NCBI RefSeq assembly: GCF_018736065.1
Contig: NZ_CP076128.1
Coordinates: forward strand, 806,001 to 870,000
Source of the DNA: Flammeovirga kamogawensis
GTDB lineage: Bacteria; Bacteroidota; Bacteroidia; Cytophagales; Flammeovirgaceae
DNA length: 64,000 nucleotides
Direction of reading: 5' to 3'
Shown here piece after piece: positions 1 to 7,729 of this stretch. How positions within the stretch are numbered: the first letter of the stretch is position 1; each line of letters starts with the position of its first letter. Both the position numbers and the translations under genes were made by a program. The notes below the pieces were generated by a model, which saw only the letters and a program-made list of their open reading frames with translations, made no database searches and had not been told where the DNA came from.

Positions 1-1
1 T

Positions 2-340
2 CCAAATGCAGCATGGATGACAGTAGCCGTTGATTTACCATTCGTAGATGACAATACAATTCTACACTTAATTCAGCAACGTGATCCATCTAAGATCGCC
101 ACTTTATATAAAGCCAAAAATACAGGTTCACCCCAACCTCTTTTAGGTATTTGGGAACCTAGAGCATATTTAAAATTATTACAAGCATTAGCTTTTGGTA
201 AAAATTCTCTAAGAGAAGTTCTTGAAGATGTAAATATTAAACTAATTGAACCCCTCTCTGAGCATACTTTAAGCGAAGTTGATACTATGGATGAGCTAGA
301 TATTGCAATAAAACAACTAAGTCAGCAAAATTCGATTTAG
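2..340 (+). CDS. mobA: Molybdenum cofactor guanylyltransferase-like protein (MobA family), 5' end cut off
   Basis: The reading frame is open to the left edge, so this is the C-terminal part of a longer gene; the ATG at 17 is internal. The visible protein has the MobA/NTP-transferase pattern: a hydrophobic strand ending in VDLPFV (family: the metal-binding Asp of the nucleotidyltransferase core), then PLLGIWEPRAY, a helix, and a C-terminal EVDTMDELD segment matching the NvnTpeDl end of MobA. MobA attaches GMP to molybdopterin in the cytoplasm. The Gly-rich nucleotide loop lies outside the window, so substrate specificity is inferred. A related NTP-transferase is the alternative. Confidence 0.72.
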   Translation, partial: PNAAWMTVAVDLPFVDDNTILHLIQQRDPSKIATLYKAKNTGSPQPLLGIWEPRAYLKLLQALAFGKNSLREVLEDVNIKLIEPLSEHTLSEVDTMDELDIAIKQLSQQNSI

Positions 341-391
341 ATTTTAATGTAATATGTTTAGCTTTGTGATGAAAAATTAATTGAAGCAGTC

Positions 392-1063
392 TTGAACAAA
401 GTAAGATTAGAAATATTAGGGCTTTCCGCAAGCCATACTTCCCATGGTTCATTTGCCTTGGTTTTAGGAGAAAAGCACGGGAATAGAAGATTACCCATTA
501 TTATTGGTATGTTTGAAGCACAAGCTATTGCTTTAGAAATTGAGAAGATTTCTTCAAACCGACCTATGACTCACGATTTATTCAAAAGTTTTGCATTAAA
601 ATTAGGTGCATCAATTAATCACATTCAAATTTCTAATTTGAAAGAGGGTGTGTTTTTTGCTGACATCCATATTATAACTGCAGAAGGTGAAGAAATAGTG
701 TTAGACTCTAGACCTTCTGATGCTGTTGCTATTGGTATTCGTTTTAATGCTCCTATCTATGTTTTCGAAAACATCATGGAAGAAGCAGGAATTCAAGTTG
801 AAGAACTTGAACAAGATGAAATGGATCATATAGATGATGAATTAGAGGAAGAAGATGATGATGAATTAGAAATTGAAGATTTCGAAGGCATTGAAGACGA
901 AGAAGAAGAGGAAGTTGCAGAAACAACACCTGTAGGAAGTGATTCTGATTCTATTGCTTCTTTAACTGTTGAGCAATTAAATTCTTTATTAAAGAAAGCT
1001 ATTGATAATGAAGATTATATGAAAGCAGCCGAAATTAGAGATGAAATTTCTAAAAGAGGTTAA
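392..1063 (+). CDS. Bifunctional nuclease family protein (DUF151) with C-terminal UVR motif
   Basis: Residues 1-130 are a DUF151/BFN domain, recognisable by SFALVLGEKHGNRRLPI, IGMFEAQAIA and the LDSRPSDAVAIGIR motif. An acidic low-complexity linker (about residues 133-172, nearly all Glu/Asp) follows. The last 35 residues look like a UvrB/UvrC (UVR) motif (LKKAIDNEDYMKAAEIRDEI). This DUF151-linker-UVR arrangement is usual in Bacteroidota. Plant and thermophile BFN proteins have RNase/DNase activity; the role here is inferred. The start is a TTG at 392: the only nearby ATG (369) is in another frame and stops at once, and family proteins begin at this point. It ends in a terminator shared with scpB. 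Confidence 0.88.
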   Translation: MNKVRLEILGLSASHTSHGSFALVLGEKHGNRRLPIIIGMFEAQAIALEIEKISSNRPMTHDLFKSFALKLGASINHIQISNLKEGVFFADIHIITAEGEEIVLDSRPSDAVAIGIRFNAPIYVFENIMEEAGIQVEELEQDEMDHIDDELEEEDDDELEIEDFEGIEDEEEEEVAETTPVGSDSDSIASLTVEQLNSLLKKAIDNEDYMKAAEIRDEISKRG

Positions 1064-1086
1064 TTCATAATTACATATAAAAAAAA

Positions 1087-1119
1087 GCAGAAAATAATTT
1101 AACTATTTTCTGCTTTTTT
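1087..1119. terminator. Bidirectional terminator between DUF151 gene and scpB
   Basis: Perfect 10-bp hairpin (GCAGAAAATA at 1087-1096, complement at 1104-1113) with an A-run before it and a T-run after it. The scpB stop codon lies in the loop, so it serves both convergent genes. Confidence 0.85.
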
Positions 1120-1716
1120 TATTTCTTGATTTTGAAGAACATCATCATCTGGTCCATCTCCTAGGTCCTCTTCTGAAAACTCTTTAGGTGATGGCAAATC
1201 TTTTAATGATGAAATACCAAAATATTCTAAAAACTTATCAGTTGTTCCATAAAGCATAGGTCTTCCAATTGCATCAGACTTCCCTTTCATTTTAACTAAT
1301 TCCCGTTGTAGAAGCTTTTTCATAGCGTAATCACTACCTACCCCTCTTATTTTTTCAATTTCTCCTTTAGTAATTGGTTGCCTGTAAGCAATAATAGAAA
1401 GTGTCTCTAAGGCTGATTTTGATAACCTTCTTTTAGAACGGTTTTTCAACATTAAATTTACTACTTCTCTATATTTCTTTTTCGTTAAAAAATTATATCC
1501 TTCACCATTTTTTACTAATTCAAAAGAATGACTTTTTGAATTGTATTTTTTAGTTAAATAAACAAGGCTTTCTTCAATTTGCGTCTTGTCAATTTGAACT
1601 TCTTCATCTAACTCATTTATAGTAGCTTCTATTTCATCAATTGATATAGGTTCAACAGCAACAAAAATCATTGCTTCTATTTGTCTTTGTAAATCTTCCA
1701 TTAAAAAAGAAGACAC
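1099..1716 (-). CDS. scpB: Segregation and condensation protein B
   Basis: ScpB is the paired winged-helix subunit that works with ScpA and SMC in chromosome condensation and segregation. The 205-residue protein carries the family signature SKSALETLSIIAYRQPITKGEIEKIRGV around residues 100-127, followed by the second winged helix with GRPMLYGTT. The last 35 residues are an acidic, poorly conserved tail. The start could also be Met6 (1701), which brings the protein closer to the usual ScpB N-terminus (LQRQIEAMIF). The dksA-like gene lies 44 bp upstream on the same strand. scpA is not adjacent. Confidence 0.93.
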   Translation of the reverse strand: MSSFLMEDLQRQIEAMIFVAVEPISIDEIEATINELDEEVQIDKTQIEESLVYLTKKYNSKSHSFELVKNGEGYNFLTKKKYREVVNLMLKNRSKRRLSKSALETLSIIAYRQPITKGEIEKIRGVGSDYAMKKLLQRELVKMKGKSDAIGRPMLYGTTDKFLEYFGISSLKDLPSPKEFSEEDLGDGPDDDVLQNQEIKKAENS

Positions 1717-1760
1717 TTAACTTTTATGTTAAGTGTCAGAGTTAAATTCTTTCTATAAAA

Positions 1761-2138
1761 TTAGTTTCTCTTCAATTTTGCTTCAATTGAATGTTGCGTA
1801 TGAGGCACTGCCATTAGCCTTTCTTTTGAGATTAGGTTACCAGTATCAATACAAACACCATAAGTTCCTGTCTTAATTCTAACAAGCGCTTTCTCAAGTT
1901 GCATTTTATATTTCATTGATCGAGCAGCTAATTGATTAAGTTGCTCCTTTTCAAATGCATCTGCTCCATCTTCTAAAGTTTTACCTCCAGAATGATTAGA
2001 ATCGTGACCACTTGTATCTTTTTTGATCGAGTGTTTTAGGTGTTCTAATTCGTTAATAGTTTTTTCTAGTTTTTCATTTAAAAGCGTTTCAAATTCTTTT
2101 AAATCTTCAGCAGAATATCGTATTTTTTCAACAGCCAT
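1761..2138 (-). CDS. TraR/DksA-family protein lacking the zinc-finger cysteines
   Basis: The 125-residue protein has the DksA layout: a long N-terminal coiled coil (residues 8-45 and 62-90) with an acidic tip (DGADAFEKE), then the globular end YGVCIDTGNLISKERLMAVP. DksA-type proteins bind the RNA polymerase secondary channel and modulate initiation, often with ppGpp. Here only the first of the four expected zinc cysteines remains (the second is Thr, the last two are Ser/Ala). Family placement is clear from the arrangement; loss of zinc binding is inferred from residues. It sits directly upstream of scpB on the same strand and may be co-transcribed. Confidence 0.85.
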   Translation of the reverse strand: MAVEKIRYSAEDLKEFETLLNEKLEKTINELEHLKHSIKKDTSGHDSNHSGGKTLEDGADAFEKEQLNQLAARSMKYKMQLEKALVRIKTGTYGVCIDTGNLISKERLMAVPHTQHSIEAKLKRN

Positions 2139-2300
2139 ATTAGTATCGGATAAGTTTATTGATTATATGTAAATTTAACAATTATGATATAGAAAAAATC
2201 ATACCATCATAATTATTGAATAAAAAATAACAAGAAATTATCTAAGTAACTTATTATTGTTGTAAATATGTAAATTATTCAAATAATATAAAATATTTTT

Positions 2301-3173
2301 ATGTTGAAAAATATTAGAAAAGTGATAAAAAGATATTTTTGGCCTACACTAACATCAAATAAAATTATGCTAAATAGTAATGTTAGAGTAGAATCACTTT
2401 CACCTCCACAGAAAAACTCTTTTTTTATGGAGTTACAAAAACAGGTTAAAGGAATTACCTATACACGAAAAGGGTTAATTGCTTTAAATATAATAGGCTT
2501 TGTATTTCATTGGGAAATTTTACCTTTAATTACAATTGGTACTCTGGGTTATCTATTTTTTGTGAGTAAAAACATTTCAAAAATTCCAGAGAAAATTTAC
2601 AATAAATTAGATATACAAATTCCATATGCTAAAAAGACCAAGAAGAATCTATTAAAAAGAGACTTCAACTATGATCCTTCTAAAATTACAGTAGAAGATC
2701 TTCAAATTGGTTTCTTGTTAGATTACAATTTACAAACTTATAAAGTAGTAGAACATTTTCAGTACGTAACTGAAGACAATGAGTTTGAGGAAAAGCTAGT
2801 TTTGATTACGGGTATTGACGAACGTTTTATATTCAAAAAATACAATGCAAACAATCCATTTATACGTTCGACTCAAAAAATTAATATCTTTTCTATAGAC
2901 GAGAATTTAGACACTGAGATTTTATTAAAACAAAGACCAAAATCAATTATAAATTTTAAAGGAATTAATTATTACAGAGACGAAGAAGCTAAAGGAAGTA
3001 TTCATTCTTTTAAATCAAATACGATTGAAAATAGATTTAAAAAATGGGATTATTTTGATGATTCTCGTTTATTATATATTTGTATTGAACAGATAGACAC
3101 CAATAAGTTTGTAGCTTATCAAGGAAAAATTGAAGGTGAAATTGCATTTTCAGAGATTTTACCCCAGAAATGA
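2301..3173 (+). CDS. Membrane protein with DUF4178-like domain
   Basis: No characterised function is known. After a basic N-terminus there is a hydrophobic region at about residues 58-92 that can form two membrane segments. The C-terminal 180 residues resemble DUF4178: VEDLQIGFLLDYNLQTYKVVEHFQY near residue 130, then a late Tyr-x-x-x-x-x-Ala-x-Gly and WDYFDD segment. In other bacteria DUF4178 proteins occur near polyamine or membrane-stress genes; nothing here supports that link. Its stop overlaps the ATG of the next small reading frame (ATGA at 3170-3173), which suggests translational coupling towards lptB. Confidence 0.7.
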   Translation: MLKNIRKVIKRYFWPTLTSNKIMLNSNVRVESLSPPQKNSFFMELQKQVKGITYTRKGLIALNIIGFVFHWEILPLITIGTLGYLFFVSKNISKIPEKIYNKLDIQIPYAKKTKKNLLKRDFNYDPSKITVEDLQIGFLLDYNLQTYKVVEHFQYVTEDNEFEEKLVLITGIDERFIFKKYNANNPFIRSTQKINIFSIDENLDTEILLKQRPKSIINFKGINYYRDEEAKGSIHSFKSNTIENRFKKWDYFDDSRLLYICIEQIDTNKFVAYQGKIEGEIAFSEILPQK

Positions 3174-3303
3174 GTGTTAAAAAAAGTTAGCTAACGATAA
3201 GGTTAGTCAACCCCACAAAAAATATATTATTTTTGACAAAGAAATTGATAAAGACCTATTATCTTTCGTCAAACAAAATTTAGAAGAAATTATAGTTACA
3301 TAA
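3170..3303 (+). pseudogene. Possible 44-codon mini-gene interrupted at an A7 run
   Basis: An ATG at 3170 overlaps the preceding stop as ATGA, but as written it gives only six codons (MSVKKS) before a TAG at 3188. If the A7 run at 3179-3185 had one more A, the frame would continue as MSVKKKLANDK... for 44 residues, including KKYIIFDKEIDKDLL, and stop at 3301-3303 in a TAATG overlap with lptB. Both overlaps are typical of coupled genes. Either the gene is damaged by a one-base loss, polymerase slippage on the A-run restores the frame, or the read has a homopolymer error. I do not recognise the peptide. Confidence 0.45.
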
Positions 3304-4043
3304 TGATACTAAAAGCGGATAATCTAATAAAGCACTACGGAAAACGTACAGTAGTTAATGATGTTTCAATAAAAGTAGAACAAGGAGAGATTGTAGGTTT
3401 GTTAGGACCAAACGGTGCTGGTAAAACTACTTGTTTCTATATGATTGTTGGTTTAATTAAACCGAACAACGGAGAAATTCACCTTGACACTGAAAACATC
3501 ACAAAATTACCGATGTACAAACGTGCTCAAAAAGGTGTTGGTTACCTTGCTCAGGAACCTTCTGTGTTCAGAGGATTAACTGTAGAAGAAAATATTATGT
3601 TACCTCTAGAAATGGAAAAAATTTCTAAAGAGGAAAAGAAACAAAGAGTTGAGACTTTATTAAATGAATTTTCTTTAACTCATGTAAGAGATAACTTAGG
3701 TATGTCTCTTTCTGGTGGGGAAAGAAGAAGAACTGAAATTGCTAGAACTTTATCTACTAACCCAAGTTTTGTTTTACTCGATGAACCTTTTGCAGGCGTA
3801 GATCCTATTGCTGTTGAAGAAATTCAGAGAATAGTTTACAACTTAAAAAAGAAAAATATTGGTATCTTAATAACAGACCATAATGTAACTGAGACTTTAT
3901 CTATTACAGATAGAGTTTATATTTTACAAAGTGGTGTAGTATTTAGAGATGGCACTCCAGAACAGCTTATTAATGATGTAGAAGTACGAAAAGCTTACTT
4001 TGGTGAATATGCTGAATATAAGAAAAAAGATTTTTCTGAGTAG
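3303..4043 (+). CDS. lptB: LPS export ABC transporter ATP-binding protein LptB
   Basis: LptB is the ATPase of the LptB2FGC complex, which pulls lipopolysaccharide from the inner membrane towards the outer membrane. All ABC motifs are intact in 246 residues: Walker A GPNGAGKTT (about residue 35), Q-loop region AQEPSVFRGLTVEEN, signature LSGGERRRTEIAR, Walker B FVLLDEPFAGVDP and the switch His in LITDHNV. The GERRR variant of the signature and the YKRAQKGVGYLAQE stretch are typical of LptB rather than other ABC proteins. The start overlaps the preceding small frame (TAATG). A strong terminator follows. No lptA or lptC is adjacent. Confidence 0.96.
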   Translation: MILKADNLIKHYGKRTVVNDVSIKVEQGEIVGLLGPNGAGKTTCFYMIVGLIKPNNGEIHLDTENITKLPMYKRAQKGVGYLAQEPSVFRGLTVEENIMLPLEMEKISKEEKKQRVETLLNEFSLTHVRDNLGMSLSGGERRRTEIARTLSTNPSFVLLDEPFAGVDPIAVEEIQRIVYNLKKKNIGILITDHNVTETLSITDRVYILQSGVVFRDGTPEQLINDVEVRKAYFGEYAEYKKKDFSE

Positions 4044-4060
4044 AAAATCAAAAATATACA

Positions 4061-4090
4061 AAGGATACTCAGAAGAGTGTCCTTTTTTTA
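4061..4090 (+). terminator. Terminator after lptB
   Basis: Hairpin AAGGATACTC / GAGTGTCCTT with a 4-nt loop and one G-T pair, followed by T7. Confidence 0.82.
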
Positions 4091-4146
4091 CGCCCAAACT
4101 TAACGATCGTTTTAGTAGAACTTAAAACTATATTATTGATTAAAAC

Positions 4147-5658
4147 ATGGAAATTTTATCTACTGCTTTTAATTGGTTTTCAAAACGTAGAATGCATCAG
4201 ATAGAACATTTTATGACTCACCCAATTGATGTACAACAAAATCTCTTTAAAGATTTAATATCAAGTGCAAAAAATACAGAGTGGGGAAAAAAATATGGCT
4301 ATCAATCTATTAATAACATTGAGCAGTTTGCTACTCGAGTACCAATTTCTACATATGAGGATTTAAGCCCTTACATAGAAAGAATGATGAAAGGTGAACA
4401 AAATATATTATGGTCATCAAAAATTTCTGAATTCTCGAAATCGTCAGGAACAACCAATCAAAGAAGCAAATTTATACCCGTATCAAAAGAAGCTTTAGAA
4501 GATTGCCATTATAAAGCTGGGAAAGATCTTATTTCTATTTATTTAGATAACCACCCAAACACTAAAATTATGTTTGGTAAAAGTTTAGGTATTGGAGGTA
4601 CATATCAAAAAAACGACTTAAATAACGAAAGTATTTTTGGTGATGTATCTGCCATTATAATGAAAAACCTTCCCTTTTGGGCAGAATTTATGAGAGCACC
4701 TGAAATTAAAGTAGCTCTGATGGATGAATGGGAAAGTAAAATAGAGCTAATTGCTGATACTACTATTGATAAAAACATCACAAGTATTGCCGGAGTACCT
4801 ACTTGGACGTTGATTTTAATAGAGCGTATTTTAGAAATGACAGGAAAGAAAACGCTAATAGAGGTTTGGCCCAATTTAGAAGTATTCTGGCATGGAGCAG
4901 TTGCATTTGGCCCTTATAGAAAAACATTCAAAAAATTAATTGGTAAAGACGACATGAACTTTACTGATGTCTATAATGCTTCTGAAGGTTTTTTTGGAAT
5001 TCAAGATACTACCAATGATGATGAGTTTTTATTGTTATTGGATTATGGTGTTTTTTATGAATTTATTCCAATGGATGAATTCAATCAAGAAAAAGCTGAA
5101 GTAGTTCAGCTATCTGATGTTGAAATAGGTAAAAATTATGCACTACTAATTACTACTAATGCAGGTTTATGGAGGTATCAAATTGGAGATACAATACGAT
5201 TTACATCTAAATACCCCTATCGAATAAAAATATCAGGAAGAACCAAACATTTTATCAATGCTTTTGGTGAAGAGGTTGTAATAGAAAATGCCGAAGCAGC
5301 AATAAAAGCAGCTTGTGCTATAACCAATGCTGAGGTTCGTAATTTTACTGCAGCTCCTGTGTATCTAGAACAAGGTGGTAAAAAAGGAGGACATGAATGG
5401 GCTATTGAATTTAAACATACACCAAATGATAAAGCTCTTTTTATTCAAACTTTAGATGAAACTTTACGAAAAGTGAATTCTGATTATGATGCAAAACGTT
5501 ACAAAGATATTGCATTAATTACTCCAGTAGTCCATTTTCTAGAACCTAGGTCATTTTATAATTGGATGAAAAAAAGAGGAAAGTTAGGTGGGCAAAATAA
5601 AGTTCCTAGATTAGCAAATCATAGGGAATATTTGGAGTCTCTCCTATCTTCAATTTAA
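4147..5658 (+). CDS. GH3-family acyl-acid amido synthetase-like protein
   Basis: The 503-residue protein belongs to the GH3 branch of the ANL adenylating enzymes. The AMP-binding P-loop equivalent SKSSGTTNQRSKFIPV is at about residues 97-112; further GH3 signatures are DVYNASEGFFG (near 277) and LWRYQIGDTIRFT with SGRTKHFINAFGEEV (near 345-380). In plants GH3 proteins join amino acids to auxin or jasmonate; bacterial members have been characterised rarely, and their natural substrates are mostly unknown. Length and motif order are normal, so an active enzyme is likely. purU starts 13 bp after its stop, so the two are probably co-transcribed. Confidence 0.88.
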   Translation: MEILSTAFNWFSKRRMHQIEHFMTHPIDVQQNLFKDLISSAKNTEWGKKYGYQSINNIEQFATRVPISTYEDLSPYIERMMKGEQNILWSSKISEFSKSSGTTNQRSKFIPVSKEALEDCHYKAGKDLISIYLDNHPNTKIMFGKSLGIGGTYQKNDLNNESIFGDVSAIIMKNLPFWAEFMRAPEIKVALMDEWESKIELIADTTIDKNITSIAGVPTWTLILIERILEMTGKKTLIEVWPNLEVFWHGAVAFGPYRKTFKKLIGKDDMNFTDVYNASEGFFGIQDTTNDDEFLLLLDYGVFYEFIPMDEFNQEKAEVVQLSDVEIGKNYALLITTNAGLWRYQIGDTIRFTSKYPYRIKISGRTKHFINAFGEEVVIENAEAAIKAACAITNAEVRNFTAAPVYLEQGGKKGGHEWAIEFKHTPNDKALFIQTLDETLRKVNSDYDAKRYKDIALITPVVHFLEPRSFYNWMKKRGKLGGQNKVPRLANHREYLESLLSSI

Positions 5659-5671
5659 ATATAATATATAT

Positions 5672-6553
5672 ATGATGGATCAGGCGACAGCAACAACATC
5701 AAAAACCGCAATTTTATTAATGCACTGCCCCGACCAAAAGGGGATTATATCACATATCACTTTATTTATTCATGAGAATCAAGGTAATATTATTTACTTA
5801 GATCAATATGTTGATAGAGTTGAGAAAAGATTCTATATGCGTGTAGAATTCGAAATAGATCAATTTAATATTCCAGAAGAAAAAATATACGATTATTTCG
5901 AAACATTATTGGCAAAGAAATACGCTATGACTTTCAATTTGTATTTCAACGATAGAAAACCAAGAATGGCACTGTTTGTTACAAAAATGTCGCATTGTTT
6001 ATACGATATTTTGTCAAGAACTGATTCTGGTGAATTAAAGGTTGAAATACCAATGATTATTAGTAATCATGTACACTTGAAAAAAGTGGCAGATAAATTT
6101 AATATTCCTTTTTATCATTTCGAAATGAATAAAGAGAATAAAGTTGAGCAAGAAAAAGCACAACTTGAATTAATGAAAAAGCATGATATTAATTTTGTTG
6201 TTTTAGCTAGGTATATGCAAATACTTTCTTCTGATTTTATTGAAAGTTACCCTAATAAAATTATTAACATACACCATTCTTTCCTTCCTGCTTTTGTAGG
6301 GGCTAAACCTTACCATGCTGCTCATGAAAGAGGTGTTAAGATTATTGGTGCGACATCACATTATGTAACAACCGATTTAGATGCAGGTCCAATTATTGAA
6401 CAGGATGTAGCTAAAGTTAGTCATAAGGATACTGTTAAAGAATTAATTAGAAAAGGAAAAGACCTTGAAAAAATAGTTCTTTCAAGAGCAATATATCAGC
6501 ATGTCAATAGGAAATTGATGGCTTATAAAAATAAGACAATTATTTTTGATTAA
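5672..6553 (+). CDS. purU: Formyltetrahydrofolate deformylase
   Basis: PurU hydrolyses 10-formyl-tetrahydrofolate to formate and tetrahydrofolate, balancing one-carbon pools and feeding formate to PurT. Residues 12-90 are an ACT domain (LLMHCPDQKGIISHIT); residues 95-290 are the formyl-transferase-like catalytic domain with the N/H/D catalytic set in INIHHSFLPAF and TTDLDAGPIIEQDV. The length of 293 is usual. Met1 or Met2 could be the start. It closes a short unit with the GH3 gene and ends at a strong terminator facing greA. Confidence 0.95.
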   Translation: MMDQATATTSKTAILLMHCPDQKGIISHITLFIHENQGNIIYLDQYVDRVEKRFYMRVEFEIDQFNIPEEKIYDYFETLLAKKYAMTFNLYFNDRKPRMALFVTKMSHCLYDILSRTDSGELKVEIPMIISNHVHLKKVADKFNIPFYHFEMNKENKVEQEKAQLELMKKHDINFVVLARYMQILSSDFIESYPNKIINIHHSFLPAFVGAKPYHAAHERGVKIIGATSHYVTTDLDAGPIIEQDVAKVSHKDTVKELIRKGKDLEKIVLSRAIYQHVNRKLMAYKNKTIIFD

Positions 6554-6554
6554 T

Positions 6555-6590
6555 AAAAAAGGCTGCAATTGAAAAATTGCAGCCTTTTTT
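6555..6590. terminator. Bidirectional terminator between purU and greA
   Basis: Perfect 10-bp hairpin GGCTGCAATT-gaaa-AATTGCAGCC (6561-6584) with A6 before and T6 after, between convergent genes. Confidence 0.92.
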
Positions 6591-6603
6591 AAATAGATTT
6601 TTA

Positions 6604-7074
6604 CTAAAGTGAAATTTCAAGAACTTCAAATTTCATTATTCCACGTGGTGTTTTAATTTCAGCAATTTCGCCAACTTTTTTACCCAATAATCCTTGAGCA
6701 ATTGGAGAATCAATTGAAATTTTATTTTCTCTAACATTTGCTTCTTTTGCAGAAACTAACATGTACTCCATCTTAGCGCCTGTAGGAACTTTGATTGTTA
6801 CTTTACTAAGGATACCCACTTTTGATGCATCTAACTTTGATTCATCAATAATTCGTGCATTTGCAATTAAATTAGCAAGGTTTGCGATTTTAGCTTCTAA
6901 ATGCCCTTGAGCATCTTTTGCTGCATCATATTCAGCATTCTCGCTTAAATCGCCTTTATCTGTAGCCTCAGCAATTTGTTTTGCAATATCAGCTCTACCC
7001 TTTGTTTTTAGATCTTTAAGTTCATCAGCCAACTTCTGAAGACCTTCACTTGTATAATATGTTGCCTTAGACAT
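6604..7074 (-). CDS. greA: Transcription elongation factor GreA
   Basis: GreA rescues backtracked RNA polymerase by stimulating transcript cleavage. The 156-residue protein has the two expected parts: an N-terminal coiled coil (residues 8-75) with the acidic tip DKGDLSENAEYDAAK, and a C-terminal FKBP-like domain ending IAEIKTPRGIMKFEVLEI. The acidic tip residues (Asp/Glu in DLSENAEYD) that enter the polymerase channel are intact. It is a single gene with its own probable promoter, and its leader contains a terminator-like hairpin. Confidence 0.97.
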   Translation of the reverse strand: MSKATYYTSEGLQKLADELKDLKTKGRADIAKQIAEATDKGDLSENAEYDAAKDAQGHLEAKIANLANLIANARIIDESKLDASKVGILSKVTIKVPTGAKMEYMLVSAKEANVRENKISIDSPIAQGLLGKKVGEIAEIKTPRGIMKFEVLEISL

Positions 7075-7097
7075 TATATATTTCTTTTATAAATGAA

Positions 7098-7123
7098 AAA
7101 CGATCCAATGTTATCAGATCGTT
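7098..7123 (-). promoter_or_regulatory. Terminator-like hairpin in the greA leader
   Basis: Read on the minus strand, AAACGATC and GATCGTTT form an 8-bp stem around a 10-nt loop, followed by TTC. It begins about 24 bp upstream of the greA ATG and lies downstream of a probable greA -7 box. It may end nuoJ transcription, attenuate greA, or both. Confidence 0.5.
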
Positions 7124-7146
7124 TGTATTTTTCTCTAATAGGATTA

Positions 7147-7154
7147 CAAATATA
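7147..7154 (-). promoter_or_regulatory. Probable -7 promoter box of greA
   Basis: The minus strand reads TATATTTG, an exact match to the Bacteroidota -7 consensus TAnnTTTG, about 75 bp before the greA start. No good -33 TTG was found at the usual distance. Confidence 0.4.
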
Positions 7155-7223
7155 AAGCTAACTACAAAATTTTGAAAATTTATTTATAATTGAATTTTAT
7201 ATTGTTATTTATTTTTAAATAAA

Positions 7224-7727
7224 TTAATGCTTTTCTGTAGTTTTTTTTAACCCAGCAACAAATACTGCCCCTATCAAAACAACCAATAATAAAACGGCTG
7301 TTAATTCAAAAGCTAGAATTTGATTTGTCATAAAATGAACGCCTAAAACTTCAGTTACCCCTTGAGCTTTAATCTCATAGTTTTGATCTAAATCTTCGTT
7401 CATAATACCAAATGCTAATATACTAAATGAGGTCAACCCTAAAACGACACCCGTTAGAATTCTAGCAGAACCTAATTGAACACCTTGTTTTTCGGTGTTT
7501 TTAGTATACATTACACCAAAAAGTAAAAGAACTAAAACACCTCCTATATAAATCATTACTTGAGTTATTGCTAAAAAATCACTCCCTGATAAAACAAATA
7601 ACCCTGCAACACTTAATAATGTAAATAATAAATAGGCTGCGTTATGAATAACATTCTTAGAACTAAATAATGCTACTGATGATATAAATATTACAAGCAT
7701 TAAAAAATAAAACACTATTTCTATCAT
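7224..7727 (-). CDS. nuoJ: NADH-quinone oxidoreductase subunit J
   Basis: NuoJ is a membrane-arm subunit of respiratory complex I. The 167-residue protein has five predicted membrane helices (roughly residues 1-20, 28-47, 52-71, 90-110 and 135-160). The third carries the family segment FLAITQVMIYIGGVLVLLLFGVM, which contains the NuoJ pi-bulge region important for conformational coupling. The loop at 111-130 (NEDLDQNYEIKAQG) is short. It follows nuoI with a 2-bp gap. No other nuo gene is in the window: greA lies downstream and an unrelated gene lies upstream on the other strand. Confidence 0.93.
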   Translation of the reverse strand: MIEIVFYFLMLVIFISSVALFSSKNVIHNAAYLLFTLLSVAGLFVLSGSDFLAITQVMIYIGGVLVLLLFGVMYTKNTEKQGVQLGSARILTGVVLGLTSFSILAFGIMNEDLDQNYEIKAQGVTEVLGVHFMTNQILAFELTAVLLLVVLIGAVFVAGLKKTTEKH

Positions 7728-7729
7728 TA

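Noticed and set aside
4605-4874. Minus-strand frame inside the GH3 gene
   Set aside because: It lies fully inside a well-supported plus-strand gene and has no recognisable domain; a shadow frame.
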